NCBI GenBank assembly: GCA_964017065.1
Contig: OZ024786.1
Location: 1,866,965 to 1,930,964, forward strand
From: Haliclona indistincta
Lineage: Eukaryota; Porifera; Demospongiae; Haplosclerida; Chalinidae
Direction: 5' to 3'
DNA: 64,000 nt
The notes beneath the pieces were generated by a model that searched no databases, was not told the DNA's origin, and worked only from the letters and a program-made list of their open reading frames with translations. The position numbers and the translations under genes were made by a program. Below, one piece after another: positions 1 through 11,951 of the stretch. The number at the start of each line of letters is the position of its first letter. Position 1 is the stretch's first letter.

Positions 1-342
1 TGTTCGTCTCTCACAAACCCGAGCAAATCGCTTGCCTGGTCTCGATCCCTCGTCGCCCAACCCAATCAACGCTACAGACTAGCATTAAATTTACCTGCAC
101 TGCTATTTGCAGTCGTGCACAGGACCGTTGGCACCAAACGTCACTCGCTCAGACTCGTCTAGACGCTTGTATCCACGCGGCATCGACATATCTCATCTCG
201 TTAAACTTGTTGCTCAAAGTCGTAAGTATAGTGCAACACTTGTCTTCACTATACCTCACTTCACTCACCTTTGTCGTCACAAACCGAAACTCCCTGTATG
301 CCTACTTGTCTGATATCTGTGCGCTATAAACAACGTTAACCG

Positions 343-2355
343 ATGGATAAGCCAAAACAGATTGAGCTTGCTAAAAGACGTAGAGGATATCACAAGGGCA
401 TCCTCACCACCTCCACTAAGAAACTGGAGGACCTCACATCTCGTGGACCAAGTCCAGATACTCTCATACCTGCAAAGCAACTAATCAAAACCATCGAATC
501 AGCCGACTCTGATTTCAAGCGTCATCACACATCCCTCATTGACCTGCTGGAATCCGATAGTGACTTGGCCAAAGAAAAAGATGAACTAGAAGCACATGAT
601 GACTTGGTCAATAGCCTCCTTTCTCGTCTTAACAGCCTGACTATGTCTATCACTACCCCCAGTGGATACGACACACGCGATATTGCCAATAGGCGCATAC
701 GACGGCTCGAACAAACACTTTCTGACGCTGGGAAAGAAATTGACAAGCTAAAGACCACGCCAGAGGATGTTTGCATAATCAAACAAAGAGAGGAACAGAT
801 ACGTGAGCTGAAGCAAGAACTGAGTGACATCACTAGAGATTTAGTTTCCCTAGGCTTGAGCGACAAAGACGAGCTAATGGTGAAACAAAAGGAGCTGGAG
901 GGCTCTCTGTTCAAAAACTCTCTCAAATTGAAACGAATGTTCAAGGACTTCGAAATGAAGCCAACTCCAGATCATAGCATAAGGTTGCCTAAAATAGCTG
1001 TACCCACGTTCAATGGAGACATTCTCACGTGGAAACCCTTCTGGGAGCAATTCTCAGTTGCTGTGCACTCACGTACAGACATCTCGAATCAAGAGAAGCT
1101 CGTATACTTGAGACACTCAGTCAAGGATGGCTCTGCGCGATCCACTATTGAAGGTCTTTCACGCACAGGGGACAACTACGACGAAGCTATAGAATGTCTC
1201 AAGACCCGCTACGACAAGCCCCGCCTAATCCATCAAGCGCACGTGAGAAAGATCTTGGACATTCCTCCTCTAAAGAGTGGCAGCGGTAAAGAACTCAGAC
1301 ACCTGCATGATGCCGCCCTGCAACATCTCCGTGCTCTAAAGTCAATGGGATTTGATCCGTCTGGTCCTTTCATCACCTCAATGTTAGAACTCAAGCTTGA
1401 TCCTGGAACCATGTTCGAATGGCAGAGAAACAGCAGTGAACTCACTGACACACCTCACTATGACGAACTCCTCAAGTTCATCAACCTTCGCGCGCAGGCA
1501 TTCGAGCATTGTGTGATAGACAGCAACAGGAAACCTCACAATGAAATGAAGAAGGTTTTTCAGAACAAGCCATTTCCTGCCCACCCAGCTAACGTAACGC
1601 CACCTGCACCAGAGCTCTGTGTCGTGTGCAAGAATGTCTCTCACCCTCTGTTCTCATGTGGCAAGTTCAAGGCGCTACCACATGAGCGCATGATGTCTAT
1701 CGTCAAAAGTAATGAACTATGCCTCAATTGTCTCCGCCCAGGACACTTTGTCAACCACTGTAAATCTGCTCACAAATGTCGTGAGTGCCAGAAGTCCCAC
1801 CACACTCTACTCCATCTCAACTCAAGACCTGAGGACAAGCCTCAGAGCACACCAACTGCCCCTTCCAACCACGCGACCGTCGTCAGACCAAGTTCCCTCC
1901 TCATGACATGTCAGATCCTGGTTACCTCCCCCACGGGTTTGTCCGTCAAGGCGCGCGCTCTGCTTGACGCTGGTTCATCTATCTCCTTCATTACTGATCG
2001 CTTAGCGAAATCACTCCACCTTCGTCGTCGCCCACAATCCGTCACGATTTCAGGAGTTGCTGGCATTACGGATAGTGGTTCCTCTCACGCTGTCACATCA
2101 TTTCAAGTGTCGCCATTGCATCAGCCTAACAAACAATTCAACGTGTCAGCCATCGCTGTGCCGCAAGTCACCTGCAAACTCCCAACGTACCCTACCCCTA
2201 CCGACGTGAACTGGAATCACCTTCAAGGACTAGTTCTAGCCGACCCTAACTTCGGTGAACCCAGCAACGTGGACGTGCTGCTGGGCGTCGATATCTTTGT
2301 AGCCACTCTCCTTGACGGCCGGCGGTTCGGACTGCAAGGCGCCTTCTGCTCTTGA
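343..2355 (+). pseudogene. BEL/Pao gag and aspartic protease region
   Basis: The 670-residue frame starts with a lysine- and glutamate-rich coiled-coil region (about 1-210) and continues with the DUF1759 capsid-like domain (about 215-330, containing PTFNGD and WKPFWEQF). Two zinc-binding clusters follow: one starting CVVC (about 425) and one starting CLNC with PGHF (about 460-490). Next is a retropepsin-like segment with the catalytic motif LLDAGSS (about 540), the DAG variant usual in Pao elements. The protein packages element RNA and processes the polyprotein. The frame ends at 2355, while the family normally reads straight on into the reverse transcriptase, so a one-base-type shift near 2340 has split it. 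Confidence 0.88.
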
Positions 2356-5300
2356 GACAGAATTCGGATGGGTACTCGCTGGAGGTTCAAATTCATCACG
2401 AGAGCCTCAGCTTGTCTCCCACCATGCTACACTTGTGACCGGTGACAACCTATTGCGTCGATTCTGGGAGATCGAAGAAGCCACACCAGAGCTTCCAATT
2501 CTGTCACCTGAGGAGACAATGGTAATGAAGCACTTCGCAGATACCCACTCTCGTTCTGAAGATGGACGGTTCATCACCCCTCTTCCCAAACGAGTCAATA
2601 CTCCTAACATCGGTGAGTCACGCTCACGGGCAGTCAGACGATTTCTCAACCTTGAGAGGTCTTTGCACAATAGTCTCCAATTCACCAACTTTGCTGAAGT
2701 GATCGAGGAATACCTCTCGCTTGGACATGCTGAGGAAGTCCCTATCTTTGATTTGCAGAAACCACCCGAAGAGGTCTTTTACATGCCCATGCATGCCGTG
2801 TACAAGCACTCGAGCACGACCACAAAAACCAGAGTCGTTTTCGATGCCTCAGCCAAATCAAGTTCTGGTATATCACTGAATGATACTCTCATGGTCGGAC
2901 CAACCTTGCACTCTTCATTGACTGACGTTCTGCTGCGTTTCCGTATCCATAGAATCGCCATCACTGCTGACATCAGTAAGATGTATCGTGCCATTGAATT
3001 AGCCACTGATGACAAGGACTATCACAGATTCGTTTGGAGACGAACACCAAATGATCCCCTGGTTGACTACAGGATGAACAGGCTCACGTTTGGAGTCTCC
3101 GCCTCTTCGTTTGCTGCGAACATGTCAGTAAGACAAAATGCAACAGACTTCGCCAATGACTACCCTCGTGCAGCGGCCGTTGTGTCTAAGTCTTTGTACG
3201 TGGATGATTGCCTAACTGGTGCTGATACGGTGGACGACGCAATCACACTCCAAACTGAACTCCAAGAGCTATTTGACAAGGGCAATTTTATCCTCCGAAA
3301 ATGGAACTCGTCACACCCAGCCGCTCTTGAACATGTCCCTTCAGAGCTGAAAGAGTCACATTTCACACAAGCCATCTCTGACCCGCCAGAATACACCAAA
3401 ACCTTGGGGGTCGAGTGGAATTCCAAGAAGGATGTCTTCCGTCTCACGGTCTCTGATTTTCCCACTGAACCTTCACTCACGAAACGACTGTTAGCTTCGG
3501 ACGTCGCTAAGACATTTGACATCCTTGGATGGTTCGCACCTTCAACCATCAAAGCGAAGATACTGCTCCAGAGACTATGGGAACGGGGAGTCGATTGGGA
3601 CGACATTGTACCCACAGACCTACTCGACGTATGGAAACGTTGGCGGCTCGAACTGAAACTCCTCTCAAACAAACCCCTTGCCAGATGCTACTATCGTGCT
3701 GACTGCAGCAAATGCCAGACAGAATTGCACGGGTTCTGCGATGCATCTGAAGAAGCATACGCTGCCGTCCTGTATCTACGCGTACAGGAACCTGATGACT
3801 CGTTTCATGTTTCACTTGTTATGGCAAAGACAAGAGTTGCCCCCTTGAAAAGGTTGACAATACCTCGTCTAGAGCTCTGTGGCGCTCTTTTGTTAGCTCA
3901 AATACTACACCATGCTCAGACTGTACTAGAGATTTCTCCACACAACGTCTATGCGTGGACAGACAGTACCGTGGTGCTTGCTTGGCTTGACGGCGACCCG
4001 CGCAGATTTAAGACATTTATGGGCAACCGGGTCACTCAAATCGTTGAACTTGTCCCTTCCCAGCAATGGAGGCATGTTCGTGGGATGGAGAACCCAGCTG
4101 ACTGCGCGTCACGTGGACTTTTCCCAGCAGAACTGATCACACACCACCTCTGGTGGAATGGACCAACCTGGTTGAGCCAAGACACCTCTCACTGGCCACG
4201 TGCTAATTCAGACCCTCCATCAGTCACCCCTGAGGACACTGATGTCACCACATGCCTGACTAGTGCTATCCAACCAAGTAATGTCATTGAAGTGAAACGG
4301 TACTCAAGCTATGATCGCGTGAAGCGTGTCGTAGCATGGATCCTCAGGTTCATTAACAATTGCAGGCCAACTCGTCAAAGGCGAGAAGGACTCCTTTATG
4401 CATTTGAACTGAGACAGGCTGAAACAAAATTGTGGATACATGCTCAACAAGATGACTTCTCTGACGATCTACACTCTCTGAAGATCAACAAGAAACTGCC
4501 AAGAAACAGCCTCCTGCGGACCTTACATCCCATTGTTGAAGGATCAGGACTCCTGCGAGTCGGTGGCCGTGTTTCCAACTCTTCCTTCTCCTATTCACAG
4601 CGTCACCCTGTCATTCTCCATGGCCGCAACACTCTTACCAAGCTAATCATTCGAGCTGAGCATTTGCGTCTCTTACACAGTGGTCCCACGCTCGTCTCCT
4701 CTTCTCTTAGTAGGCGTTTCCACATTATTGGACACCGCAAAACTATCCGCTCTGTTACTAGAGCTTGCATCACGTGCAGACGCACGTCAAGGAGACCCCA
4801 GCCGCAACTCATGGGCCAGTTACCATTAGAGAGAATAACACCAGGTATGGTATTTGAACGTGTGGGGATTGACTATGCTGGACCCGTGTTGCTAAAGCTT
4901 GGTAGGGTGAGGAAACCGACACTGGTGAAGGCTTATATTGGTATCTTCGTCTCCCTCACTGTCAAAGCAGTTCACATTGAATTAATATCGGACCTTACCA
5001 CAGCAGCCTTTATTGCCTCCCTTAGACGCTTCATTGCTCGCCGCGGCAAGCCAGTCAGCATATGGAGTGACCATGGGTCGAATTTCATGGGCGCCGCACG
5101 GGAATTGATTGATCTGTTTGCATTTCTCAAGGAAAGGATATCAAGAGATGAAATCCTCAACTTCTGCTCCTCCCAAAGCATTGAATGGTCATTTATTCCG
5201 GAACATGCTCCCCATTTTGGAGGTTTGTGGGAGTCCAGCGTCAAGAGCGTCAAACCTCATCTGAAAAGGGTACTTGGACAAGCCCGCTTAACCTTTGAAG

Positions 5301-5401
5301 AATTCGGTACTGTTCTCGCTCAAATCGAGGCCTGCCTCAACAGCCGACCGCTAATCCCGCTCGCTTTGGATTTGAAACCCTCACGCCAGGTCACTTCTTG
5401 A
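2312..5401 (+). pseudogene. BEL/Pao reverse transcriptase, RNase H and integrase
   Basis: This frame overlaps the gag-protease frame by 44 bases in another phase. Homology starts just after the overlap at ETEFGWVLAG, which in Pao elements follows the protease directly; the ATG at 2312 is therefore an accident of the shift. It shows the RT region with TRVVFDASAKS and the catalytic YVDD box (about residue 297), RNase H with FCDASEEAYAA and WTDSTVVLAWL, an integrase HHCC-type zinc region, and the catalytic-core motifs GIDYAGP, WSDHGSNF and HFGGLWE. The frame stops at 5401 just before the DUF5641 domain, which continues in a third frame. It would copy the element RNA and insert the cDNA. Confidence 0.9.
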
Positions 5402-5769
5402 TCGGCCGCCCTTTGGAAGCTTTGCCTGATTCACCATCTATCGATTCATCGTCTATTTCTCTCTTACGTCGCTGGAATCTGTGCCAACTGCTTACTCAGC
5501 ACTTCTGGAAAAGATGGTCGACCGATTATTTCGCGTCGTTACGCAAGTATGCTAAGTGGCACACCCCTTCGCGCAACTTTCAAGTTGGTGACCTCGTCTT
5601 GCTAAAGGAAGATGGAATTGTGCCATCGAAGTGGCCTCTCGGTAGGATTGTATCAGTCTATCCCGGCGATGACAAACTCGTTCGTGTCGTAACTGTAAAG
5701 ACATCTTCTGGAGTTTACAGACGACCTACTGCCAAGATTGCTCTCCTCCTCGAGAACTCTGTTGACTGA
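5398..5769 (+). pseudogene. BEL/Pao integrase C-terminal domain (DUF5641)
   Basis: The 123-residue frame carries the end of the integrase: FLIGRP, a helical WNLCQLLTQHFWKRW stretch, FQVGDLVLLKEDG and VYRRPTAKIALL. These are typical of the DUF5641 chromodomain-like tail of Pao integrases. Homology already begins at about 5377 in this frame, upstream of the first ATG, which places a second frameshift between about 5370 and 5390. No in-frame continuation follows 5769. Confidence 0.85.
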
Positions 5770-5955
5770 ACTCTGCTATGCATTTGGACATTGTAATAAT
5801 GTTATTGTTGACTTGTATAAGACTACGTCTTGGCCGGCGGTATGTTTGTGTCTATCTATCCTCATTGTCTATGATAATTAATTAATTTGATTAACGCCAT
5901 CATCGTGTCTGGGAGGGCTAGCTACTAGGAAAATCCGTTAGCATCGGAGAGAGGC
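5770..5955 (+). other. Element 3' untranslated region and possible 3' LTR remnant
   Basis: After the pol stop there are about 70 bases of AT-rich sequence, then a G-rich stretch (CTTGGCCGGCGGTA, about 5831-5844) directly before TGTTTGTG. The position and composition suit a polypurine tract followed by an LTR start. Only about 110 bases remain before the repeated module M begins, so any 3' LTR is truncated. No matching 5' LTR could be confirmed within the window. Confidence 0.35.
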
Positions 5956-6713
5956 CAACACAGGTACTAGCTTTGGTAGTTACTGGGTGTTGCGTTCGCT
6001 TCTAAACATGGGCAGCGCAGCGTCTATAGGCTCAGGTACTTGGCTACGATTGACTTGTTGTGCATGAAAAACATAAGAAAGCAAGTAACTCACCACGTTT
6101 TGCTAAGTTGACAGCTTAAAGCTTGCCTAATAAACGCACACAGCACGTACAAAGGTTGTGAGTGATGGAGTAGAGGAAATAGTTGAGGAGTATAAGAGGA
6201 ACACCGTACTATTAATTTTATTTATAAAATCTACACATATTTGGTCTGTTACAGTAGTCAGCCATATGACAAAGCTGAGCCTCACTCTACGTTACACCAT
6301 CCATGTTAGTCACTTTGCTGAGCAGCACTTTATGTTATACAGAACTCATGTGACTATAGACTGTACTAAACCACCTCACAAATCATTCTTGCACTGGGTC
6401 TATACACAAGCATGCATGAATATTATACAAACACTTCATGAATGTATTGTGTATGCCTATTGGTAATCTAGGCACTATATGTATCACTGACCATTTCTCT
6501 AGTGATTGTTGTAGTTATGATCAGGATGAGTGTCTGGAGTACGCTTGATGATGTCCTACAAGGTCACATGATCAGTAAGCATGCCTCACATGACTAATGA
6601 CCACACCTACTTTTGAGTAGAAGGATGTATAGCGAGGTATTCGTTGTACAGGAGTGATGAGATACATTGGTAGAGTCATACCCATACGAACACTGGGATC
6701 AGTGAGACAGTAC

Positions 6714-6787
<74 letters not shown>

Positions 6788-7183
6788 GGACGGAGAGAGA
6801 GAGGGAGGAAAGGAGGAAGTAAGCCAGTGATAGAATGAGAGCATGCATGAGTGATAGGTAAGTCATGATCAATGTAACAGCTGCATGCATGCAGTGAGAG
6901 TATATAATGGACGTGTATAGATGTACCTGCTTATAAAATTGTGAGCTAAATGCACAGTTAACGAATGTGGAACAACTAGATACTTTATAAGTGAACTACA
7001 AAGAATATAATAATGCCTGACGGTAGAAATCCAGCTTAGTGATAACATAGAGCACTGTTCATCATAGTCTGCATATCGTGTGACACTGACGTGACTAACA
7101 TACTATTTGATTCCTAGCTAGCTCTTTCCATGTCTTGTTTTTCATCAATATCACCATCTTGACCGCTTCATAAGTCCCTGTAG
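5956..7183 (-). pseudogene. Module M copy 1: RhoGEF relic
   Basis: This block recurs at 17665, 32583 and 54025 with high identity. Read on the minus strand it holds two relic exons of the RhoGEF-MORN gene. One (about 6612-6711) encodes the DH helix motif LITPVQRIPRYILLLK, here with a two-base insertion near 6630. The other (about 6491-6556) encodes DIIKRTPDTHPDY and then loses frame through a short deletion shared by all M copies. The rest is intron-like, with an AG microsatellite at about 6716-6784. It is a non-functional duplicate. Confidence 0.6.
6716..6784. repeat. (AG)n microsatellite
   Basis: A nearly uninterrupted AG dinucleotide run lies directly upstream (in gene sense) of the DH relic exon. 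The same tract at the same position occurs in every other copy of this exon (18443, 26545, 33704, 44190, 55950). On the minus strand it forms the CT-rich tract before the splice acceptor. Confidence 0.95.
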
Positions 7184-7245
7184 TGCCCGAGCTCCCTCTC
7201 TCCGCCATCCATCTATCTCTCCCTCCGCCATCCATTTGTCTCTGT

Positions 7246-7387
7246 TACTCACTCACTCACTCACCCACTCACCCACTCACCCACTCACCCACTCACTCAC
7301 CCACTCACCCACCCACTCACCCACCCACCCACCCACCCACTCACTCACTCACTCACTCACTCATTCACTCACTCACTCACTCACTCA
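7246..7387. repeat. (TCAC/CCAC)n microsatellite
   Basis: A tetranucleotide tract of CTCA and CCCA units lies next to a MORN exon. The same tract flanks the corresponding exon at 38803-38930 and 57533-57837. On the minus strand it reads (GTGA)n and directly extends the exon's GTGAGT splice donor, so the donor may have seeded the repeat. Confidence 0.95.
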
Positions 7388-7890
7388 CCATCATATCAAT
7401 ATTCTGCACTAGGTATCTCTAGTTGTCCTTTGCCATCTTGACTATCATTCTTCCATTCTCCATTGTACACAATAGCGTTGGGCCATGTGTATTTACCATG
7501 ACCATGACGAAGATCATTCAACCAGTCACCCTCATAGACCGAGCAATCTTCATACACCATAGTACCACTGCCATGACGCTACAAGATAGAGACAGGAGGA
7601 TTAATGGAGGAGGAAGGGAGAGAGAGTCAAGGAAATAGTGAACGAAGAAGAGAGAGAAGGAGGGAGCTAGGGAGGGAGCGAAAAAGCAGTGAGAGTGGAT
7701 AGATAAATGGGGAGATACATACACAGACAGACAGACAGATGGGTGGGTTTGCGGATAGTACCATTCCATTGTTTCCCATTTTCCCTTGTGCTTGACTTTA
7801 ATGAGTAAGTGATCTCTTACTACATCTCCATGGTTAGCACCTTGAACAAAATCTCCCACAAACACTTCACCACTAGCGTGTACCACATAA
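7388..7890 (-). pseudogene. RhoGEF-MORN gene, fragment copy 1 (two MORN exons)
   Basis: On the minus strand, about 7388-7578 matches the penultimate MORN exon of the full copy (38932-39121). It still has VYNGEWK-like MORN units, an intact acceptor and an adjacent GTGAGT donor. A second exon match (about 7755-7885) is diverged. Upstream MORN, PH and DH exons and the final exon are absent here. This is a decayed fragment of the array. Confidence 0.6.
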
Positions 7891-8275
7891 ATATATAGAT
7901 CATAGCATGAACCATGTCATGATGTGTCACTGACCTCTTCGACGTATAGTGAATAAATTACTGTGTTGTAACACATGTATATTGACATGTTACAAGGATA
8001 ACGAATATAATATTTTCTCTGCAATGACTGGTTTACACAGCAGTTGTGATCAAAAATAAGCAGTTCAGCTCCATACCACAACACTAAAACATACACTTCA
8101 CGCAAGATCACACAAATTATTTAGTAGCAGGCAGTGTGAATATTATTAACACTGCATGATACCATGACAACCATTACCATGACAACGCTCCATGGCAACC
8201 ACAAAAGCATTCAGTATTGGAAGTAAGCTCATATTAAAGCATGTTGAAGATGTGTTTGAAGTAGTAATGATTGTA
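7891..8275. other. Region with no recognised gene
   Basis: AT-rich sequence without a supported reading frame. Short clusters of CATGGTAATGG-like and CCATGACAAC-like words at about 8155-8200 are locally repetitive. They may mark the edge of the adjacent transposase relic, but I could not define a terminal repeat. Confidence 0.4.
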
Positions 8276-9735
8276 TTAGACCACAAGATGGTTAAGGATT
8301 ATTGAAGATAGAAGGACTGAAATATGCAGCGTTTGGCATTGTATCTCGGTTGATTTCAATACCGATTTTACCTTGGAAAAGGTTTCTTCTATCGGATTGA
8401 AGTCAGGCGAGTAAGGAGGTAAAAAATGAACCTGTGGTCCCACATCTTCAATAGATCGGGTAATTTCAGCAACATGATGAATCGAGCAGTTGTCTAGGAC
8501 TACCACCGAGTGAAGATTTACACCATTAAATGGCATTAAGTGAGGCAGTAAGTAGGCTTGGACAAATCTGTAAAAATCGTCACCATTTGTTGTCCCTCTA
8601 ACATGCAGTCATTACATCCAGTAGGCCTGAAATGGAGATGCACGCAATGGCTGAGACTCTCTCTCCTCGTACAAGCATGACTTGATTAGTCATAGGCTTT
8701 CCACGGATACTATAGCCGTACCTTCTTATGGTGTTTCTCAGATCAGCACCGGTTTCATCAACAAACACCAAAATCTCAGGAGAATACACTGACATGTCTA
8801 GCACATACTTTTGTCGAAGACATTCATCTCATTGAAGAGCAGTAATTCTTAACTTTTGCCTGGTGAAACCATTCTTCTTCAAAAACTTGCAGATTGTCGA
8901 AATACTTGTACTAATAAGCAGAGTTTGTTGTAACTCTGTTTGAATTTCACTTAAATAAATCCAGAGTTTCGATAAATGAGATGGAAGATAAGGAGTTGAG
9001 CTGGTGTAGTGGAGTAGTAAGCATCCTGAAGGCCTTTAGTCGGATAAACCTTTTTAAGGCTCGTCAGCACTAGGGCTCTAATGCGGTTCGATCAATGCGC
9101 ATTCGAAACCAGTTTAATCCTGTCCGCACTACGCGTCAATTTTGCAAAACCGAATCTATGTGAATCAATGCGCATTCGCCCCAATGCACCAACGGAGGTG
9201 CATTGAAGTGACTTGAAATTGGATTGGATGTGGGTGTGGTCTCAAACACATGGCGTGTGGCTAGTACAGTGCTAAAGAAGAAAGCCCTTGTCCACACTCG
9301 GGTGTAGAAAGGCTGCGAAACAAAGAGACTAGCGATGGTACGTGGTAAGACCAGTTTTCTGGCTGTTTAGGGAGCTGTTGCGTACGTCACATGACGTGAT
9401 CGACACCAGCAAATCGATCTAATGGCGACCAGTGCAGACATGCGGTAAGCAGATCGATCAACTTTGATCCTATCTTTAGCTGATGCGCATTGAACCAGTT
9501 CTATAGTGCGGACGAGCCTTTAGTGACATTGCCACTTTCCTGGAAAAGAGAAACTGTCCTCCAGACCGTCGCCTTGTCTACACCTAAGTTTTTTGCCACT
9601 TCTTCGTAAGTATGGCCTAGAGCTTCTTTCTGCCATACCATCCTCCAGCGAAGACCTTAATTCGCTGTAAGCGCTTGTTCGTGCAATAGAAGTCATGGTT
9701 CTTGGAAGTGTCCGCGTGACCATCCGTGACAAAAT
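8276..9735 (-). pseudogene. IS630/Tc1-mariner-type transposase, degraded
   Basis: Read on the minus strand, the 9530-9700 segment encodes a helix-turn-helix domain (TYEEVAKNLGVDKATVWR). The 8598-8860 segment encodes the first catalytic region with ILVFVDETGADLR and GYSIRGKP, and 8276-8536 encodes VVLDNCSIHH and YSPDFNPIEETFSKVK. These are the DDE_3 (IS630-like) catalytic signatures, with the final acidic residue in NPIEE. A MITE (9057-9519) is inserted between the helix-turn-helix and the catalytic part. Frame changes and stops near 8600 and 8830 also break the gene. It would have cut and pasted its own element. I found no clear terminal inverted repeats. Confidence 0.8.
9057..9519. mobile_element. 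MITE inserted in the transposase relic (TTA target duplication)
   Basis: The 463-base element has matching ends AGGCTCGTC and GACGAGCCT, each flanked by TTA (9054-9056 and 9520-9522). Removing the element and one TTA rejoins the transposase reading frame across the site, supporting the boundaries. A 3-bp TTA duplication fits PIF/Harbinger-type transposition. It has no coding capacity; inside are repeats of a TGCGCATT word. Confidence 0.75.
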
Positions 9736-9904
9736 GGTCAGCGTATGTGTGACGTATTCACTTCCGGTTTGATATCGCGTAGCAAGATCTATTCAAAGCG
9801 CTGTAAAGGGCAGGACATATTAACCATACAGGCCCCGCCTACATCCTGGTAGTATACACAATAGAACACACTCAGAAACACTTATTAAACACCAGTTATA
9901 CGTG

Positions 9905-10045
9905 TAGGTTATATCCCGCGTTAGCGGGATATACGACCCGTTATATCCTGCGGAAAGGGCGCGCTCAAGTGAAGTGAGACTTCACGAGAGCGTTAGCCCT
10001 TTCCCGAGGGATATAACGGGTCGTACGTCCCGCCAACATGTGATA
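9905..10045. repeat. Inverted-repeat element, left part
   Basis: Two arms around a short loop (about 9932-9961 and 9993-10026) share TACGACCCGTTATATCC and its reverse complement. Related words (ATGACCCGTTACATCCC) reappear at about 11322-11345, on the other side of the palindromic element. A single older foldback element may therefore have been split by insertion of that element. Confidence 0.45.
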
Positions 10046-11259
10046 AAAATTAAAAAGATTTCTATCGAAATCAAAAGGATGTAGGGTTGGGAAATCTACC
10101 ACTGGTCAACAATGTAAACTAACAAGGAACAAGCATGGAATGGTAACACAATTGACTTGCTAACAGACCATAGATCCCTACATCAGTGGCTGCTGTGGTT
10201 GGCTATAGCTAGTTCGGCTAGTTGCTGTTGACCGACACCTGACGTGCATTCAGCTTGTGACAGCTTATGTACAGCCACTGATGTAGGGATCTATGGTCTG
10301 TTAGCAAGTCAATCGTGTTACCATTCCATGCTTGTTCCTTGTTACTTTACATTGTTGACCAGTGGTAGATTTCCCAACCCTACATCCTTTTGATTTCGAT
10401 AGAAATCTTTTTAATCTTCTTGTTTGTGTCCTTTTTTCTTTTTCAGTGAAGTGCAGTTCAATATCATGCAATTACTGTGCCATCTTTACTTCCACCATTG
10501 GTTTGGTTTTCCTGTTGTTGATGGTTTTTCTTTTTTATTAACAATTTTAAACTTGTAGCTAAATAATTCTTATGCTGTAGATATCAGCTCGCCAACGCAT
10601 GCATGATTACAGTGCATACGAGCCCCGCCTACATTTGTTTACGGCGGCTATAATTATCTGGCAAGGCAGAATGGTGATTCTGCGCTTGCTAGCTTACCGT
10701 TCGTCGAAGACTCCAGACAAATATGTGTTCTCCGTGATCTATACGGCGTGGCGATACTCAAGCTTGTGCTTGGTCACGTGCGCTAGCCACTGATTGGTCA
10801 CGTGCGTATTGCGCAATCACATAAGTAATGGCGACTAACACTAAGCTGACAATGGATCACGATCGAGAAATCGCTGAATTTATATCGCCGTTACGCTAAA
10901 AACAAAGTTCAAAAGGCACATGCCAGGAGAATTTCACGACTGTTCGTGGGTGTTTTGGTCTCGGCACTGCTCGCGTAAAGGCGCTAGGCGAGTTGAAGAA
11001 AGAAGAAAGAAGAAGAAAACGAAGATGACGAAAATGGATTTTCACCGTTTCCAGGTTCGTCACTTTAGTAACAATCTTGAGCAATCTCCTTGCTACTGCA
11101 AAATGGAGCAACGGCAGATAGCAGATTTAAGTGTCTTTGGACGTATAAAATTCATGACCAGGCGAAATATCAGTGTTTGAACGCTAATACATTGTATGTA
11201 GCCGCCATCTTGTTTTCTCGTTCAACCCTACATAGGGAGGCACTACCGTGCCTCCCTAA
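10046..11259 (-). mobile_element. Hairpin/palindrome element, copy a (reverse orientation)
   Basis: This 1.2-kb repeat also occurs at 15834, 20414, 22701, 23500 and 48217. In this copy the long palindrome comes first: arms 10049-10192 and 10272-10415 around a loop of about 80 bases. The body follows, and the element ends with a 24-bp perfect hairpin (about 11234-11257, core GGAGGCACTACCGTGCCTCC). The body contains a frame (10920-11180) preserved in other copies, and two CACGTGACC-type words. No transposase is encoded, so it is presumably non-autonomous. Confidence 0.8.
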
Positions 11260-11864
11260 TAACTTACTTGTACCATGCTAAAGGCTGTTCTGTTCTTGGG
11301 CACGTGAAGCGGAGGGAAATATGACCCGTTACATCCCTCAATTAGCGCAATCTGATTGGTCAGAATAGTCTTAGTATGGTATAAATGTAAGTTATATACA
11401 CCGAAGTAGAGGTGTATATGGGAATTTGGATACCGAGGGTGAAGCCAGAGGAATCCTAATTCACATATGCACCGAAAACCGAGGTTTATAACCGGTTTAA
11501 ACTATGATTTTGACTTTCCTGGAGAAAAATAGCATTGTTATCCACCAAGCTACCTGGAACGGCGCAGAAGATACAAATAGCATGATAAACGAAATTTAGT
11601 TTGCAGACCCAATGCGCAGTGGTGCCATGTTTTTTACATCCACCCACGCACCAGGCAAATACGTAAATTTGGTTACATCAAAGAAAATTATTCATATCAT
11701 TGCGTGTATTGTAGTGTATTACAAAGTGCGTATAATGTTCCAATACACATTATACACCCTGTGGGCGAAGTATATACACAAGTGCGCTGCATATCATATG
11801 TAAACCTCAAATATACAACCAATACACAGTTGTGTATACTGGAGCTATTGCATGGTGCTATAAG
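11260..11864. mobile_element. MITE-like sequence shared with 32005-32340 and 39611-39911
   Basis: The stretch at about 11380-11530 carries AGTTATATACACCGA and a GAATCC...GGATACCGAGG-type inverted structure. The same sequence occurs in the opposite orientation at 32040-32345. The words CATCAAAGAAAATTATTC (about 11676) and relatives occur near the end of all three copies. No coding frame is supported. The boundaries of this copy are not resolved because another element may be nested with it. Confidence 0.45.
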
Positions 11865-11951
11865 TCCAGTCATGAGGTGATTCTAACCACAACCAGCCCT
11901 TACTAGTTCAGACAACAGTACAGCCAGCTCGTTGCAGTTATTAGTTTCAAT
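11865..11951 (+). promoter_or_regulatory. Conserved upstream block of TRIM-NHL gene A
   Basis: A block containing GTCATGAGGTGATTCTAACC, then CACAACCAGCCCTTACTAG and TTCAGACAACAGTAC, precedes the start codon. It is nearly identical before genes B, C, D and E, whereas sequence further upstream differs. It is probably the core promoter and 5' leader. The AACCACAA word resembles a RUNX-type site, which is suggestive only. Confidence 0.55.

Larger units (their letters stand above)
1..5955 (+). mobile_element. BEL/Pao LTR retrotransposon, frameshifted and 3' truncated
   Basis: Bases 343-5769 encode the full BEL/Pao order: gag-like DUF1759 region, zinc knuckles, aspartic protease (DUF1758/A17), reverse transcriptase, RNase H, integrase and a C-terminal DUF5641 domain. 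The reading frame changes near 2340 and again near 5375-5385, so the polyprotein is broken in two places. Bases 1-342 are the non-coding leader and possibly part of a 5' LTR beginning outside the window. I could not find a direct repeat of bases 1-342 downstream, so the 3' LTR is missing or cut short where module M begins at about 5956. This is an endogenous transposon, not a host gene. Confidence 0.9.

Noticed and set aside
107..313. Short ORF upstream of the BEL/Pao gag
   Set aside because: No recognisable domain and lies in the element leader; likely chance.
2312..2340. ATG at 2312 as a genuine separate pol start
   Set aside because: Homology to Pao proteins begins only after about 2340; the ATG lies in the shifted frame over protease sequence, so the split is a frameshift.
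1..5955. Infectious retrovirus
   Set aside because: Domain order is BEL/Pao, no envelope frame is seen, and the coding region is frameshifted twice.
8598..8804. Independent small gene at 8598-8804
   Set aside because: The peptide holds the DDE motif VDETG and is one piece of the broken IS630-like transposase.
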